A model generated the notes under the pieces. That model made no database searches, was not told the DNA's origin, and saw only the letters and a program-made list of their open reading frames with translations. Positions 23,725 to 34,872 of a DNA stretch of 64,000 bases are shown here, one piece after another. Origin of the DNA: Pseudopyrenochaeta lycopersici (lineage: Eukaryota; Ascomycota; Dothideomycetes; Pleosporales; Pseudopyrenochaetaceae); NCBI GenBank assembly GCA_003313425.1, contig NHZP01000019.1:434001-498000 (forward strand), given 5' to 3'. Made by a program: the position numbers and the translations under genes. How positions within the stretch are numbered: the first letter of the stretch is position 1; each line of letters opens with the position of its first letter.

Positions 23725-25661
23725 AGTTAAGGATATTCATTTTGGGCCCACCCGGCTCTATGAATTGCCGAACGTTGAGTTTTATATAAAAAGGCCTTAC
23801 CTTTTATCAAGTATCGCATATTTATCACCAGCATGGATCCTGCCCTTGCTATACCTGTGATAAAATGCCTAAAAACTATCAGCATAGAGGTCATAACATT
23901 TTACAGAAGCCAGATGATGCCTATGCATGTTTCATTTGATGCTCTGACGTCACAAAAGTACAGTCCGCAGAGAGGCGCGGGTGCTTATCCCAGTGCGCAT
24001 CAACCTAATCTGTCCAATGCTTCCAAGTGTAATAGATACGGCTAGCCGCAGCCCATGGCTACTTCTAATTGGTCATGGCTGCCAAGTCGAAGGCCATGAC
24101 GCCTATGCTTGCACATGAAGGTCGAATGCAACCATGTCTCGATTTCTCTTATTGTACAGCACGCCCTCTACAAACAATAGTGTCCAGAAGCTGGCGTTGG
24201 GAATTCGCAGCCATGATGCGTCGAAACGTGCAAGTCTCGAAGCATCGAAGCGATGCGTGTTATAATATTACCATTTTCACCTCAGCACTGTCGAGGACAA
24301 ACATCTCGAGGCATTGACCTTAGAAGATTGTGTGAGGCCCGATAGCCCTGATAAATCTGTTTCTGCACTTTGACTATAATAGTCCGAGGGCGAGATACCG
24401 TCTCTCTTTCAATTCCGCTTGCTGACAAGGATAGCGTAGTCTGACTAAACATCCGCAACTGCTTAATTATACTAAGACAAGCAAGTTACCACAAGCAAAC
24501 CTTGTGTTAGCTAATAGGTTTTTCGTTTTGAGCTTCTCTACTCGTGCCTTTCCACGAATTTAAGACTTTCGCGGCTGAAATGGCACATTTAAACAATGCA
24601 TCCACATTTTGCTTCGCTTGTATGGCTTTTATATTCGCTTAGATTTGTGGCGGCTACACTCACCCTTAAGCATCTAGCCGTCCTGTCTCATCTGGAAAGG
24701 CATATCAACCTTATAGACTGATCTTACATACGATCCGCAGGTTGCAGACCAGCAGTACTTGCTATCAAGCTGTTGAGGAGTACCACGCCATAGCCTTGGA
24801 AATCATCTTGCTGGCGGTACTGCGGAGTGTCATTGCGGGGATTTGCCATTAGAGTACGTTTACCTACCTACATCCATAACATAAAGCCGGGAGTAGTATT
24901 TGCCGGGCCTAGGCCTCTCCCGGGAATTCACAAAGGTGGTTTCAACGCCAGCGAGGTAACTGCAAATTAGAGGCTTTGAAAATAAACCATGACAAGATGC
25001 TTCATTCTAGATAAAGAGTACCAAACCTAGTTCGGATCCCTGTATTGAACCACAAACATAATACCGCTTAAAAGCATTACGCTACTAACGCCTCCGAGGA
25101 ACCACTAAAAGCTTGATGAATGGGTTTGCAAAGGGGCTTAGGGTACAAAGATGTATCGTTAATATCTGATGACCAGAAGATAAGGAACCATAGAACGGTA
25201 TAGAGACAAGACGAGACAATTTGTGTGTAATAATAGTTGCAAACGCAACCCCAAAGGCAAGCAATATTGCATAAGAGTTTGCGACCAAGTAACCGCTCCC
25301 CTCGATCCTAGGGGCATATTCAAACTATCGCTGCCCAACCGTGACTGAAAATAGTAAACTCAGCGCATGCTGGTTAAAACACGGATCAGGGGAATACTTA
25401 CTCTTTGAGGCCGGTTGAAAGCTTTGCATACCTGCAGAACACCCGTAGCCCTGGTGAATGCAAAGTAACAAAAATAACCAGGCCTTTTAAACATAAGTAG
25501 ACGAACGGATTCTATATACTGATAGAGGGAACTAACAGCTGGAAGAACAGATCCAGGAGGGTGGTGCAATGATTTTCATTCACTTATCGAGGTAGAGTTG
25601 CATTGCGGACATCCACAAAGCGATATCGCACGTAACGAATCGAATGCCGCATCAGAACCAG
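23725..25661. other. Intergenic, no supported gene
   Basis: Between the MFS stop and the CK1 stop. Short open frames occur (for example 25085-25288 minus) but none has ATG plus recognisable domain or splice continuity. No tRNA or repeat was seen. Confidence 0.5.
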
Positions 25662-27052
25662 TTAGCCATCAGCTGCGCACTGGTTCCCAGCGCCGCCCTT
25701 GGACGAACGAAGCTGCCTGAAACAAGAGAGGAAAGATTAGTAAGATCTGAAACCCATTCTCCCACGTCAAGCGTGCTCATTGAACAATAAACTCACATTA
25801 CGTTGCTATCTTGAGGTGCATGGATGGGACCACGCCTAGTCACTTCGGCCGCGGTACCAGGGTTGGTGTCAGTGACGTAGCGTCCACGGCCCCTGTCGTC
25901 CTCATCACCCCGTGGTTTGGTACCAGCAGCTTGGGCGATGGCTTGGGCATTCTTTTGGTATTTGTAGACAGTCCAGTCGAAGACGTAATCGTATTGGAAT
26001 CCCTCACGCACGAAGAGATCGCGGAAGATCTTGCGGAGATACGAGTAGTCCGGCTTATCATCAAAGCGGAGGGAACGCGTATAGTTCAGGTAGATAGCAA
26101 ACTCATTAGGAAGACCCCGGCACAGAGCTTCAGTAGGTGTCGTCATCTTCTTCTCCATGATGCGGTCGTACTTTTGCTTCTTAGTAGCAGCCCTGAGGCC
26201 CTGCCAGGGGAGCGAGCCACGGCAGAAGTAGAGCATCACGTAGCCCAGAGACTCCATGTCATCACGACGAGATTGTTCTGGTAAAGTTAGCGTTGAAAGA
26301 CAGAGATACGTTTTGTGATAGAGTAACGGACCGACACCTAAGTGAGTATTGATTGAGGCATAGCGAGCGGTTCCGGTCAAGTTTTTGTTTTCGCGGTATG
26401 GAATGTGGAAATGGGTCTTAGGGTCGCGGTACTTCTTAGCGAGGCCAAAGTCAATCACATTGACCTGGTTCCCACGCTTGCCAATGCCCATAAGGAAGTT
26501 GTCCGGCTTAATGTCACGGTGGAGGAATGACTTCGCATGGATATACTCTATGCGGGATAGGAGCTGATCAGCGAGTAGTAGCACTGTCTTAATCGAGAAC
26601 TTGCGGTTGCAGAAGTTGAAGAGATCCTCTAGGGACGGTCCAAGCAGGTCCATAACCATCGCGTTGTAGTCACACTCAGTTCCAAACCAACGGACGAAGG
26701 GGATGCCGACACCACCAACGAGAGATTTGTAGACACGAGCCTCATACTCGAGTTGGGGATGCTTAGATTTGATGCTCTCAAGCTTAATAGCAACCTCTTC
26801 GCCTGAGATGATATTGGTGCCTCTCTCACTATCAGCACCATTAAATAGGATTGCAGGTGGTTTCGGACATCGTGCTTACCGAGATACGCGTCACCAAAGG
26901 AGCCACTACCGATCTTGCGACCTATACGATATTTGTTGCCGACACGGAGATCCTGTTAGGACGGTCATTATCCCTACTGCAGGGTCATAAATAGCGGTGC
27001 AGCAGTGCACCGCTGTGGGTAAAAACGAAATTAAGCGTACTATTGCCGTCAT
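25662..27052 (-). CDS. hhp1: Casein kinase I (CK1 delta/epsilon type)
   Basis: Model on the minus strand: exons 27052-27041, 26952-26880, 26820-26332, 26277-25797, 25716-25662; 369 aa. The first exon holds only four codons (MTAI); exon 2 then gives [15 protein letters not shown], as in all CK1 proteins. The Gly loop (GSGSFGD), ATP lysine near residue 41 (VAIKLE), [18 protein letters not shown] and the CK1-specific [13 protein letters not shown] are all present. The intron at 26278-26331 has an unusual GTCCGT donor, chosen because it restores HLG-V-EQSRRDD. The final intron (GTGAGT) adds a short tail to a Gly/Arg-rich C-terminus. CK1 phosphorylates acidic or primed Ser/Thr sites and acts in DNA repair, morphogenesis, transport and, in Neurospora, the clock. 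The kinase domain is complete. The symbol is that of the S. pombe orthologue (ckiA in Aspergillus). Confidence 0.93.
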
Positions 27053-28081
27053 GGCTAGACGCGGGTTAATGAGATCGGCCTGTGGTTCGAGATGGTATAG
27101 TAAAGCAGAATCTGCAAGCTGCGGGAACGTATTCGGGTTGTTCGAAAGGTCAGCCAGGTTCGGGGGCACCGGTCAATTTTGAAGCTTTTGCCTACAAGGC
27201 GGTGTGTTAGCGGAGCGGACCTGCTCAAGCCGGATCGGGCCGTGAGGCGGAAGTATTCAAAAATAGAGGGAAGAAAAAAAGAGCAACTGAGCTTTAAGGC
27301 GTGTTGTGTCAAAATAATAGGGCGTAGGAAGCACGACGGTTTACGGCCACGTGAGCAGGAGCTGGAGCAGATGTGGGGCCACACATACGGTACAACAAGA
27401 CAGTAGATAGCCTCGACACCCTAAAGTCCACATCTATCGACGAAAATTTATTTATTTGTGCGTTAGAGGAAAATACATTGTGTGTGAATTTTGCAGGGAA
27501 AGGGTTTATCAGGGAGGTTGCGCCGAGATGAGAAAGGACGATGCACGGGCACTATGGATTCGCGCGGATTTCCGTCGAGACATAATTTGGCTAGTCAGTA
27601 CTTTTCTCGCCTCACGTCACTCCGTGTCGGAATGGTCTGGTCTGTGGACTCGCCAATAACATATGGGGCGATAAGAGAACACGTTAGGTGATCTGGATGA
27701 GCCAGAACAGTATCTCATTAAGAGTTTAGTTTTGACGTCTAGCCCGCATATGCGCCATAGCATTTGGAGTGAAAGTGATTCATAGTTTCAACCTTACAAA
27801 CTCAACGGACAATGCGGCTTCACATCAAGGTTCAACCATGCCGTGCTGGCCACCAGACCTTTATGCTCTTAATTTACTTTACATTCCCTCTTTCTCGCCA
27901 CGGCTACTCCATCTATTGTATTTGCATTGAGGAGACTAGGAAACTACACAAACAACACCCTCTTTCTGGTCAGCCGCAACAATTGCCAAGATAACCGCTT
28001 TCCCTAATACCATATCTGTACTGGAGCCATATCCGGCCTTTGCTAGCCGCCAGAGGTCCGCCCTTTCAATGCTATCATAAC
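27053..28081. other. Intergenic, upstream of CK1 and downstream of the Zn2Cys6 gene
   Basis: Contains the CK1 promoter side. The only pattern noted is a short segment at 27537-27574 that recurs at 30624-30659. No supported gene. Confidence 0.5.
27537..27574 (+). repeat. Short direct repeat flanking the Zn2Cys6 gene, copy 1
   Basis: GACGATGCAC ... GGATTCGCGCGGA ... TTCCG recurs at 30624-30659 with a few differences and a 2 bp gap. The two copies bracket the regulator gene. Confidence 0.5.
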
Positions 28082-30533
28082 TCAAATCATTGTATCCTCG
28101 TCTAACAAGCTTATGATTTGCTGATTCCCATAATACCAATCACTCAAATCATGCTTCTGTCCATCCCCGTTTTCCAGCGCTCCGGTCACCAAATTCCCAG
28201 CCTCCATGCCAAACCGCGAAAAATCAAAATCGGACAAAGAAGTTGGCACACATTCTGTCCATCGCTGATCTGCAGATATGGCGAACGTCATGTTCGAGCT
28301 GATGTAGTGTCGAGCAGCTTTGCACAAGAGCTCGTATAATCGATATGGGTGCGTGATCGAGTCTGTTGACGATGCTTCGGACTCCAAGGATGCAACAAAG
28401 CGGTCCAAGCAGGCTAGGTCAGCGAGATCGAATTGCTGAACTATACGGGTAAAAAGAATACTGAAGGGGACGAATGGCGTATGTAAGATCGCCCTTAGCA
28501 TTGTCGTCAGCCTGGAAGTCGAGTGGTATCTGGACACAGCAGGTGTTGTTCGCGCAATAAGAGTCGGGGTCAACTCACCAATTGATGTACTTTGTCACCA
28601 TTAGCGGGTCGCTCTTGCATCGTCGCACAATCGTCATGCATTGTTGGTGTATATCCATTACATCGCGTGCAACAGCGACACACTCGTCAGAAGCACCCCC
28701 TGCTAGGCCCGAAGTTGGGATAGCACGAAGGATCTGTGTAAGCAAGGAACATTGGCTAATTAAATCGCACTTCAGGTGCACGGCGCGCTCCAGATCAATG
28801 TTCGAGGCTCCGAACTCGTCGGTAACATCCTACAAAACCTTTTTAGCTACGCTTAGATTTCAGCTAATGAAAAGAACTTACAGCAGCGTCAGTCTTCGTT
28901 TCCGAAATGATTCCTCGCAACTCTATAGCCAAGTCCATGGCCAGACAACCGCGCTCATCATCAAGCAGAGACAAACCTGCTGGGCTGTATAACTGATCAT
29001 ACACCTTGCCTTGGATCCTCGCAAGCCTTATTTGGCGCAACTGATTTAGGTTGAATGGTAGCGTTATCTCAGAATCATGAATACTGGACGCACGGCCAAA
29101 GCGAAGCGACAGTCCTCTTTCTATTTCATAAACGCTCCAAAACAAACTTTCCTTTGCAGACCATAGGGGATCGTACTTTGCGCTTGATGACGGAATGCGA
29201 TGGTATTGCAATGCCTGACAGAGATTTGCGGCATTCGAAATATAAGTCCATGCCATCGTGCTTTTGGAATTCTCGATTGCATTAAGTGCCTGCTCTGGGT
29301 ATAAACACGATGCTCTAGGTCACTCTAGCCATGGCTTAAATACTTACTCCAAGAGTTAATGCAGCAACCATTTCCATGGATGCTGTCAGAAGGAGTGGAA
29401 GCTGGACCATGGCCTCGAAGAAGTTCTTCCGGCATAGTTGGCAGTACATACTATAATTGTTTTGCTCGCAAATTACCACGTACTCAGTGAAGATGTGGGA
29501 CAGGTAGCCATTCGCAAGGATAGTGTCTAACTCGCTGTAATCATCTGTTGCGAAATAGGCGCGATGGCAAATATCGGCAAACAGGTCGAGAGGTAATATT
29601 CGGGTAAGTAAAGTAATTTTGGTATTGTCTTTGTGGTCTACTTCTTGTGTTAGGCATGAAGTGAGGGGCATACGTGCTGTGAAGCAAACCTTTGACCCAT
29701 TTCAATACGGCCGCGGCAGCCTCCCACGGCGGCATCGAAGGGTTAGCTTGGTGTCTCACCACCTTGACGTCTGGACGAGTGGTTCCGGTACTGGGGCTTT
29801 CTAGCTTCAATACAAGGCTTCTTAAAGATGAGATCAAGTGAGTTGCTTCGGACCCCGCATCGCTTGAATCCGTTTCCTCTACAACTGCTTTCACAAAGTC
29901 GACGATGTGAACTGAATGATCCCATTGGCCTTCGCCACATGATGCATACACTGACGGATGACCGAGCATTTGTTCTACAGACTCCGTCTCTGCGTCGTCC
30001 TTTGAAGTAGGCAGTATTTCATTTGTATTTGGTCTCGGATTAGGAGGTGCAGATACATTGAGGCTCTGTAGAAGAAGTTTGATGTCATCAATGCCTTTCG
30101 CAATGTCATCGATTTTCTGTTCGCTGCGAGCATCAAAGTGAGGGGATGACCTCAGCAGGCGGGAAGCATTTTTTACGAGTCGAACTTACTATTGTGCTGA
30201 TATCAGTACCCGTTGCTTGGGCGTAGTTGTTTGGGATGCGACAGCGCTGTAAGTGCAGTCGACTCTAGCCAAGACACAATTGGAACACGGCGACCCTCTA
30301 TCACAACCAATCTACTGAGACAAATCCAATCAGCGTCTTTTTTTTGGATCTCCTCATATTTCTTCTTAAGTGACACTCGAGAAACTAACCTTCCGGGTAC
30401 GGCATTGGTTACACTGTGTATCTAATAAGCATTTAGTAAAGACAAGAAGGCTAGTATTACAGCTTACTGAGCGCCGAGTGATTGCTGGACGAGCATTTTG
30501 CCTTGCTTCTGCCTGCGTCTTGCAGGATTCCAT
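28082..30533 (-). CDS. Zn2Cys6 transcription factor with fungal-specific regulatory domain
   Basis: Model on the minus strand: exons 30533-30468, 30413-30390, 30311-30190, 30123-29690, 29643-29348, 29289-28882, 28829-28579, 28511-28082; 676 aa, seven introns of 46-78 bp, all phases consistent. Joining exons 1 to 3 rebuilds a binuclear cluster of C-X2-C-X6-C-X5-C-X2-C-X6-C at about residues 23-49; the first two Cys sit on a 24 bp exon. A short coiled-coil-like segment (DDIAKGIDDIKLLLQSL) follows, as in dimerising Zn2Cys6 proteins. The middle region resembles the fungal transcription factor domain (LPLDLFADICHRAYF; LFWSVYEIERGLSLRFGR). The protein should act in the nucleus as a DNA-binding regulator; the target is unknown. 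The 29644-29689 acceptor could be 3 bp further. The same DNA reads on in another frame for about 50 codons past the stop. Confidence 0.85.
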
Positions 30534-30623
30534 CTATTTTCCGTGTTTTAGTTGAAAAAATTGGTGCAGAGTAAATCTGAGTAGGAGGAAACATTATACG
30601 ACGGCATCGCTAAGGTCACGAAT

Positions 30624-30659
30624 GACGATGCACAGACACTGGATTCGCGCGGAGTTCCG
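30624..30659 (+). repeat. Short direct repeat flanking the Zn2Cys6 gene, copy 2
   Basis: Partner of 27537-27574; lies about 90 bp upstream of the Zn2Cys6 start codon. Confidence 0.5.
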
Positions 30660-31486
30660 AGGGCGCGTGGTTCCCGAGGTTCATGGCGGGACGGTAGTTC
30701 CGCCCCATTGACCACCAGTTCTATCCTACATAGCCTGGCCAGAATACAAAGGTTTCGTTATAATTAGTCTAAAACTACTAAGTGATTTTAAATTTTAGAA
30801 AGAAGAATCTTTATACTACTTCTGTAATTAATTGAATGCATAAGGTTAAGCAATAGATTTAAAATATGGAAGTAGCCTTTCTAATACAAAAGTAAACTTA
30901 AACTCAGGGTAAATTAGCGCCTAGAGTAGAAGCGTTGGTTCAGCTAATCTCTCTACTAACATAACAATAAACTAATTAATGGTGGCATTTATCTACTACT
31001 AGAGGTAATGAAAGAAGTATTTATAAACAGTAGGGATAATATAGGGCTTATTGGCATGGGAAGGATAGTTTGGCAGCAAAGTGTGTATTGCAGTGTTAGA
31101 ATAGACGAAATGCTGCTAAGTAGCGATAGATTGTCCTTCCTTTATATACTCCGGCCTATTCCGATACACTATAACCCAGATCGGCTCAGGTCAAACCATG
31201 AGAATAGGATTGACAGTAATTGTATACTAGAATTTTTGAAGTCAGTAATAGAACAGTACAGTTGCCTCTATTGGACCGATTGGTTCTGGTCATTAATCGC
31301 ACCAGGGAATGGTAACGAATAGACGGATGTAATCGGTTCTCATAGCAATGAAGAAGAATAGAAAATGTCTGGTAAACGAGAACGACTAATCGTTCCGATT
31401 TGAATATCTAAACTTCTTACTTTTCGTGGCATCTACAATAGCCTTAGTCCGGAGCTCGGAGCTCGGAGTTGGGAACATCAAAACAA

Positions 31487-31512
31487 CCGAGCCGAGCGAA
31501 AAACAAAACCTC
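31487..31512 (-). repeat. Short dispersed repeat, copy 2
   Basis: Reverse complement of 21388-21412 apart from few changes. Both copies are followed in the same sense by AAGGCTATTG, here on the minus strand at 31436-31447. An adjacent GGAGCTCGGAGCTCGGAG run lies at 31451-31468. Confidence 0.5.
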
Positions 31513-31698
31513 ACTTTGACATGCTACTTTCCGTGCTCAAACTAAGGTGAGTTTCGCATTCCGAGATGCTGAGAATCTATGAACCAGTAAAAAGCTCTGG
31601 TTAATCAATCAATGCCGGTTTGCCACTCTAGAAGTTCTCTGTAGCGTTCTGAAGTGCTCTGGATGAAAAGAGCGAATGTACATTATTACACAATTCTG

Positions 31699-31893
31699 CT
31701 ATGCAGATTCCCAAGCAGCAATGAAGTCTTTACTCTCATCAGGATACTCCCAAATTGAGGATCTTAGAGAGGCTACAGCTTCAATGGCACTGTTGATGAC
31801 TCTAGGCTCCACAAAGAATACAATACCGTCAAACAAATCAGCCATGATGCCATCCGCTTGTGGTGGATGAGGCTGGCGTACATGGAAAGTCAA
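31699..31893 (-). pseudogene. Possible 3' exon of a degraded unknown gene
   Basis: A minus-strand frame of about 64 codons reads as ordinary protein (FDGIVFFVEPRVINSAIEAV, then EYPDESKDFIAAWESA and a stop). Its upstream side opens after CCTAACAG, a good fungal branch/acceptor. No ATG-bearing upstream exon was found and no family is recognised. It may be the 3' exon of an unrecognised gene or a relic. Confidence 0.25.
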
Positions 31894-34172
31894 GATAATA
31901 TGTGACCTGTTAGGCTAGACTGCGATCCACTGTCCTAGTTTACGTATCTCGTCAATGGAAATGCCTGAACTAGATCATTGATGATTTTTGCGATCTCCCA
32001 TTATGGAACAGATCAGCGATGTTTTCATGTAAACATATCTCATCTGAAGAGGTTAATTCGTGATTACCTAAAAGTTATTTCAACTGTACGTCTCTTCAAA
32101 AGTCATAATGACTCATTATTGGTACTCAATTAGGCAATTCAGTACTGAAATTAATACTTAGCAAAAGTACATTAGCATAGTGGCCGGGCCGTCATACGGC
32201 GCATTAGCCTTTAAGAATGCCCAAAGACCAGATTGGCGCTTGAATTCAGCTGATAGGGACGAACTCTTGAAAAGTTTTGTTTTCAGATGTACACAGTAAA
32301 TCTTTCTCTTAGAGCTTGAATTTACTTTCTTTAACTCGAATTTCAAGATCGAGAAAACCCCTAGATCCCAAAACTAAATCGCGATGGGAGATCAACTAAA
32401 AGTTTGGCTTACATCCTTATGCGCAGTTCTTCATCTCCCTAAGAAACTTCTTCGTCGATATGTTCGTCTCTGGTCAAATGTCAGCATGATATAGGGCGGG
32501 TTTTGCCTCGAAATAGTTCTGCTATGCACTCGTTGTTCCAGGAACAGTTATTAGCCAACGCTCATCATGAATAAGTATGTGAGAGCCTTGGACATCTTAA
32601 TCACCATTCTTATCAACTGGGACCCGTGATGACCTGTCACTCCTGCACATTGAGTCTCGAAAATTCTATCGGACCTTTAGTCAATCGCTTTAGCGCGGGA
32701 AAAATGTCTCCAGATTTCGCAAAAAGTCAACTATATGCTATTCAGATACGTTGGAGACTTCTGGAGCCCACACAACCGATTCATGCAAAATGCGAAACAA
32801 TATCCACCGGAAGCAGAAATTGGTTTGGCAGCGAACTCATTGCGCCCATGTGAGACAAATACCAGTTAATCAGATAACACATCCTTACACGTTGGACTGA
32901 CAACCATTTGGACAAGCGATCTGAGCGGGCTGTGAGCTTGGCGAAGACAATGCAACACTATAACGCAAACACTATTTGCAAGTTAGAATAGTTTTTACAG
33001 GTGAGCTGCGATGTTCAAAATTTGAAACGTGATCCAAATCAGATAAGGCGAAACCTATTCCATAGTACTTCCACAGAAGTACTCAGAACGCTGAGTGAGT
33101 TCCCATTTAATCATTTGAAATCCGATTTGGGAAGCTAGAAGACATTTAATTACGAGTCTATACATATAAAGCATGAGAAATTAGCAACGAACATTATGCT
33201 AAGGTCGCCTAAGGAGTTTGCATGTATGATCAAGTCTTGGGCATCCGTCCTATGCTGTCACAGGAGGGATGCAACATCCCCGCGCCTGTGAGTTATATAG
33301 TAGAAAAGAAGAGCCACATTAAGGGGGATAAAGGCCTAACCAGAATTAAGTATTTATAGGCTAATTGTACTAAAAATGCTGTTAAACAATGTCGGACTAG
33401 TGAAATTTGACATTCGCTCATTGTGAGTCGAATTTTGACCAAGGCTCAGCTCGACTGGAGAGAGGTACAGCTATAGCAAGAGACTAGCCGGTGACGTGCA
33501 ATGGCATTTTGGAACTTCAGATTTCCCAACTCAGCATCAAATTTTTTACTATAACATATAACAATTGAATATATATTATGTGTTCTATATTCAAATCATG
33601 TGTACCGGTCTTTTAGTATCATCTAAAGGTATACTCTACTTCTACTTCGCAAACTCTATCGACTGGGAACGAAGGGCCAAGACCAAAGCCCCCTTCCTCT
33701 TTCATGCAGCAGTGATATATCAAAGCCAAATAAACGGTTCTAATCTGGCGTATCCTAGAACTCATAGGTGGAAATCCCCGCTGACCATATATCAGAAATG
33801 CCCCTAGCCCTAATTTGTAGAGCAGCTAGGTGTAGCTTACCCATGTGGAGCCGGATAGGGTACGAATAGTGATGAAATTAGTGCGACAAGCGCAAGAGAA
33901 TTCGATATGTTTAAAGACAGTATGACAAGGTTAGTCAAGAAGGTGGGGTGATAGCCTTGCAAAGTACTACTCGATCGTAGCCCGCAATAATCCGCCAAGC
34001 CTACCATATTGTGCTTCCTGCCAGGCGCACAGCCAATAAGATATGGATAATCGATGATGGCATAGCATTTTGGTGGATTGTGATGAATATTATCGAACTT
34101 ACCAAGTCCATGAGGCTTCTGACCTCCGATATGCAATGAAAAGTGCTGCGGACATTATAGTCACATGACTCT

Positions 34173-34391
34173 CTAGTGCCTTGGCACAAGACTCTCATAA
34201 AGAGATAACTCTCCACTTAGATAGAAAGATAGTCTTTGAATCAACTTTTGTAATAACACCTTGTACTCTGGACCTCCAGCCACTGCAAAAAGCCTCAAGC
34301 TTTGCTGATTGTGAGTGATGATAAGTTTGAGTTCTTGGGCCTTTTTATGTGAGCGCAATTCCTTGGGACTCCACGATATGCAGTCATACAA
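34173..34391 (-). pseudogene. Coding-like fragment of an unknown gene
   Basis: A minus-strand frame of 72 codons is rich in helix-forming residues: SPKELRSHKKAQELK, LRLFAVAGGPEYKVLLQKL, FYLSGELSLYESLV. It begins at a non-ATG codon and ends in a stop, with no convincing flanking exons. It looks like a piece of a conserved fungal protein that I cannot name, probably a relic. Confidence 0.25.
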
Positions 34392-34740
34392 TGGCAGTCT
34401 ATTAATATCACATCAAACTATTCGCAAGGACAATTGTTGTCGATGTCGGACGAGCCCGATATGGTGTCGTGGGGCAGTCTAACCCGATTCGGAGATGTCC
34501 ATGGCCAAGATCAGGAACCCAGTCCCAGAATCATTGTCCATCACGAGCATGAACCTCACACAGATCATCAGGATCCTGATTCGTTCTGCAAATAAGACAT
34601 CCATGAATTTGGCTACTTCTGTGTACTTATTACCACATCCGGCGCTGGTGGTCTCACAGCCACAGCCCGTTCCAAGTCAATGGGATTGATTCAGCCCTGC
34701 GCGGGCTGAAGATGGTCAAATTGAGAATTAAGCTTGCTCC

Positions 34741-34800
34741 TACGTCATGTCAGCATGTAATCAGGACAAGGAGTTCGCATTGGCATTGGCTATATAAAGG
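34741..34800 (+). promoter_or_regulatory. Promoter of the S33 peptidase gene
   Basis: TATATAAAGG at 34791-34800 lies about 73-82 bp before the start codon at 34873, a usual TATA-to-start distance. TACGTCAT at 34741-34748 resembles a CRE/ATF site. Confidence 0.5.
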
Positions 34801-34872
34801 CGCATGAACTGGTAGTCGCGTGGACTTTGTTCGTGCACTTTGTTCTCCACGATCTCCAACGCTTTATCCAAA

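Larger units (their letters stand above)
30534..34790. other. Gene-poor stretch with degraded fragments
   Basis: About 4.3 kb without an intact gene. 30750-31000 is AT-rich. Two short coding-like fragments (31699-31893 and 34173-34391, both minus) and two short dispersed repeats (30624-30659, 31487-31512) are listed separately. The rest shows nothing recognisable. Confidence 0.5.

Noticed and set aside
25085..25288. Minus-strand frame with an N-terminal hydrophobic segment, resembling a P450 anchor
   Set aside because: No P450 motifs follow on any frame in the neighbouring 2 kb.
31008..31322. 104-codon + strand frame in the gene-poor gap
   Set aside because: No motif, no promoter or splice context, AT-rich surroundings.
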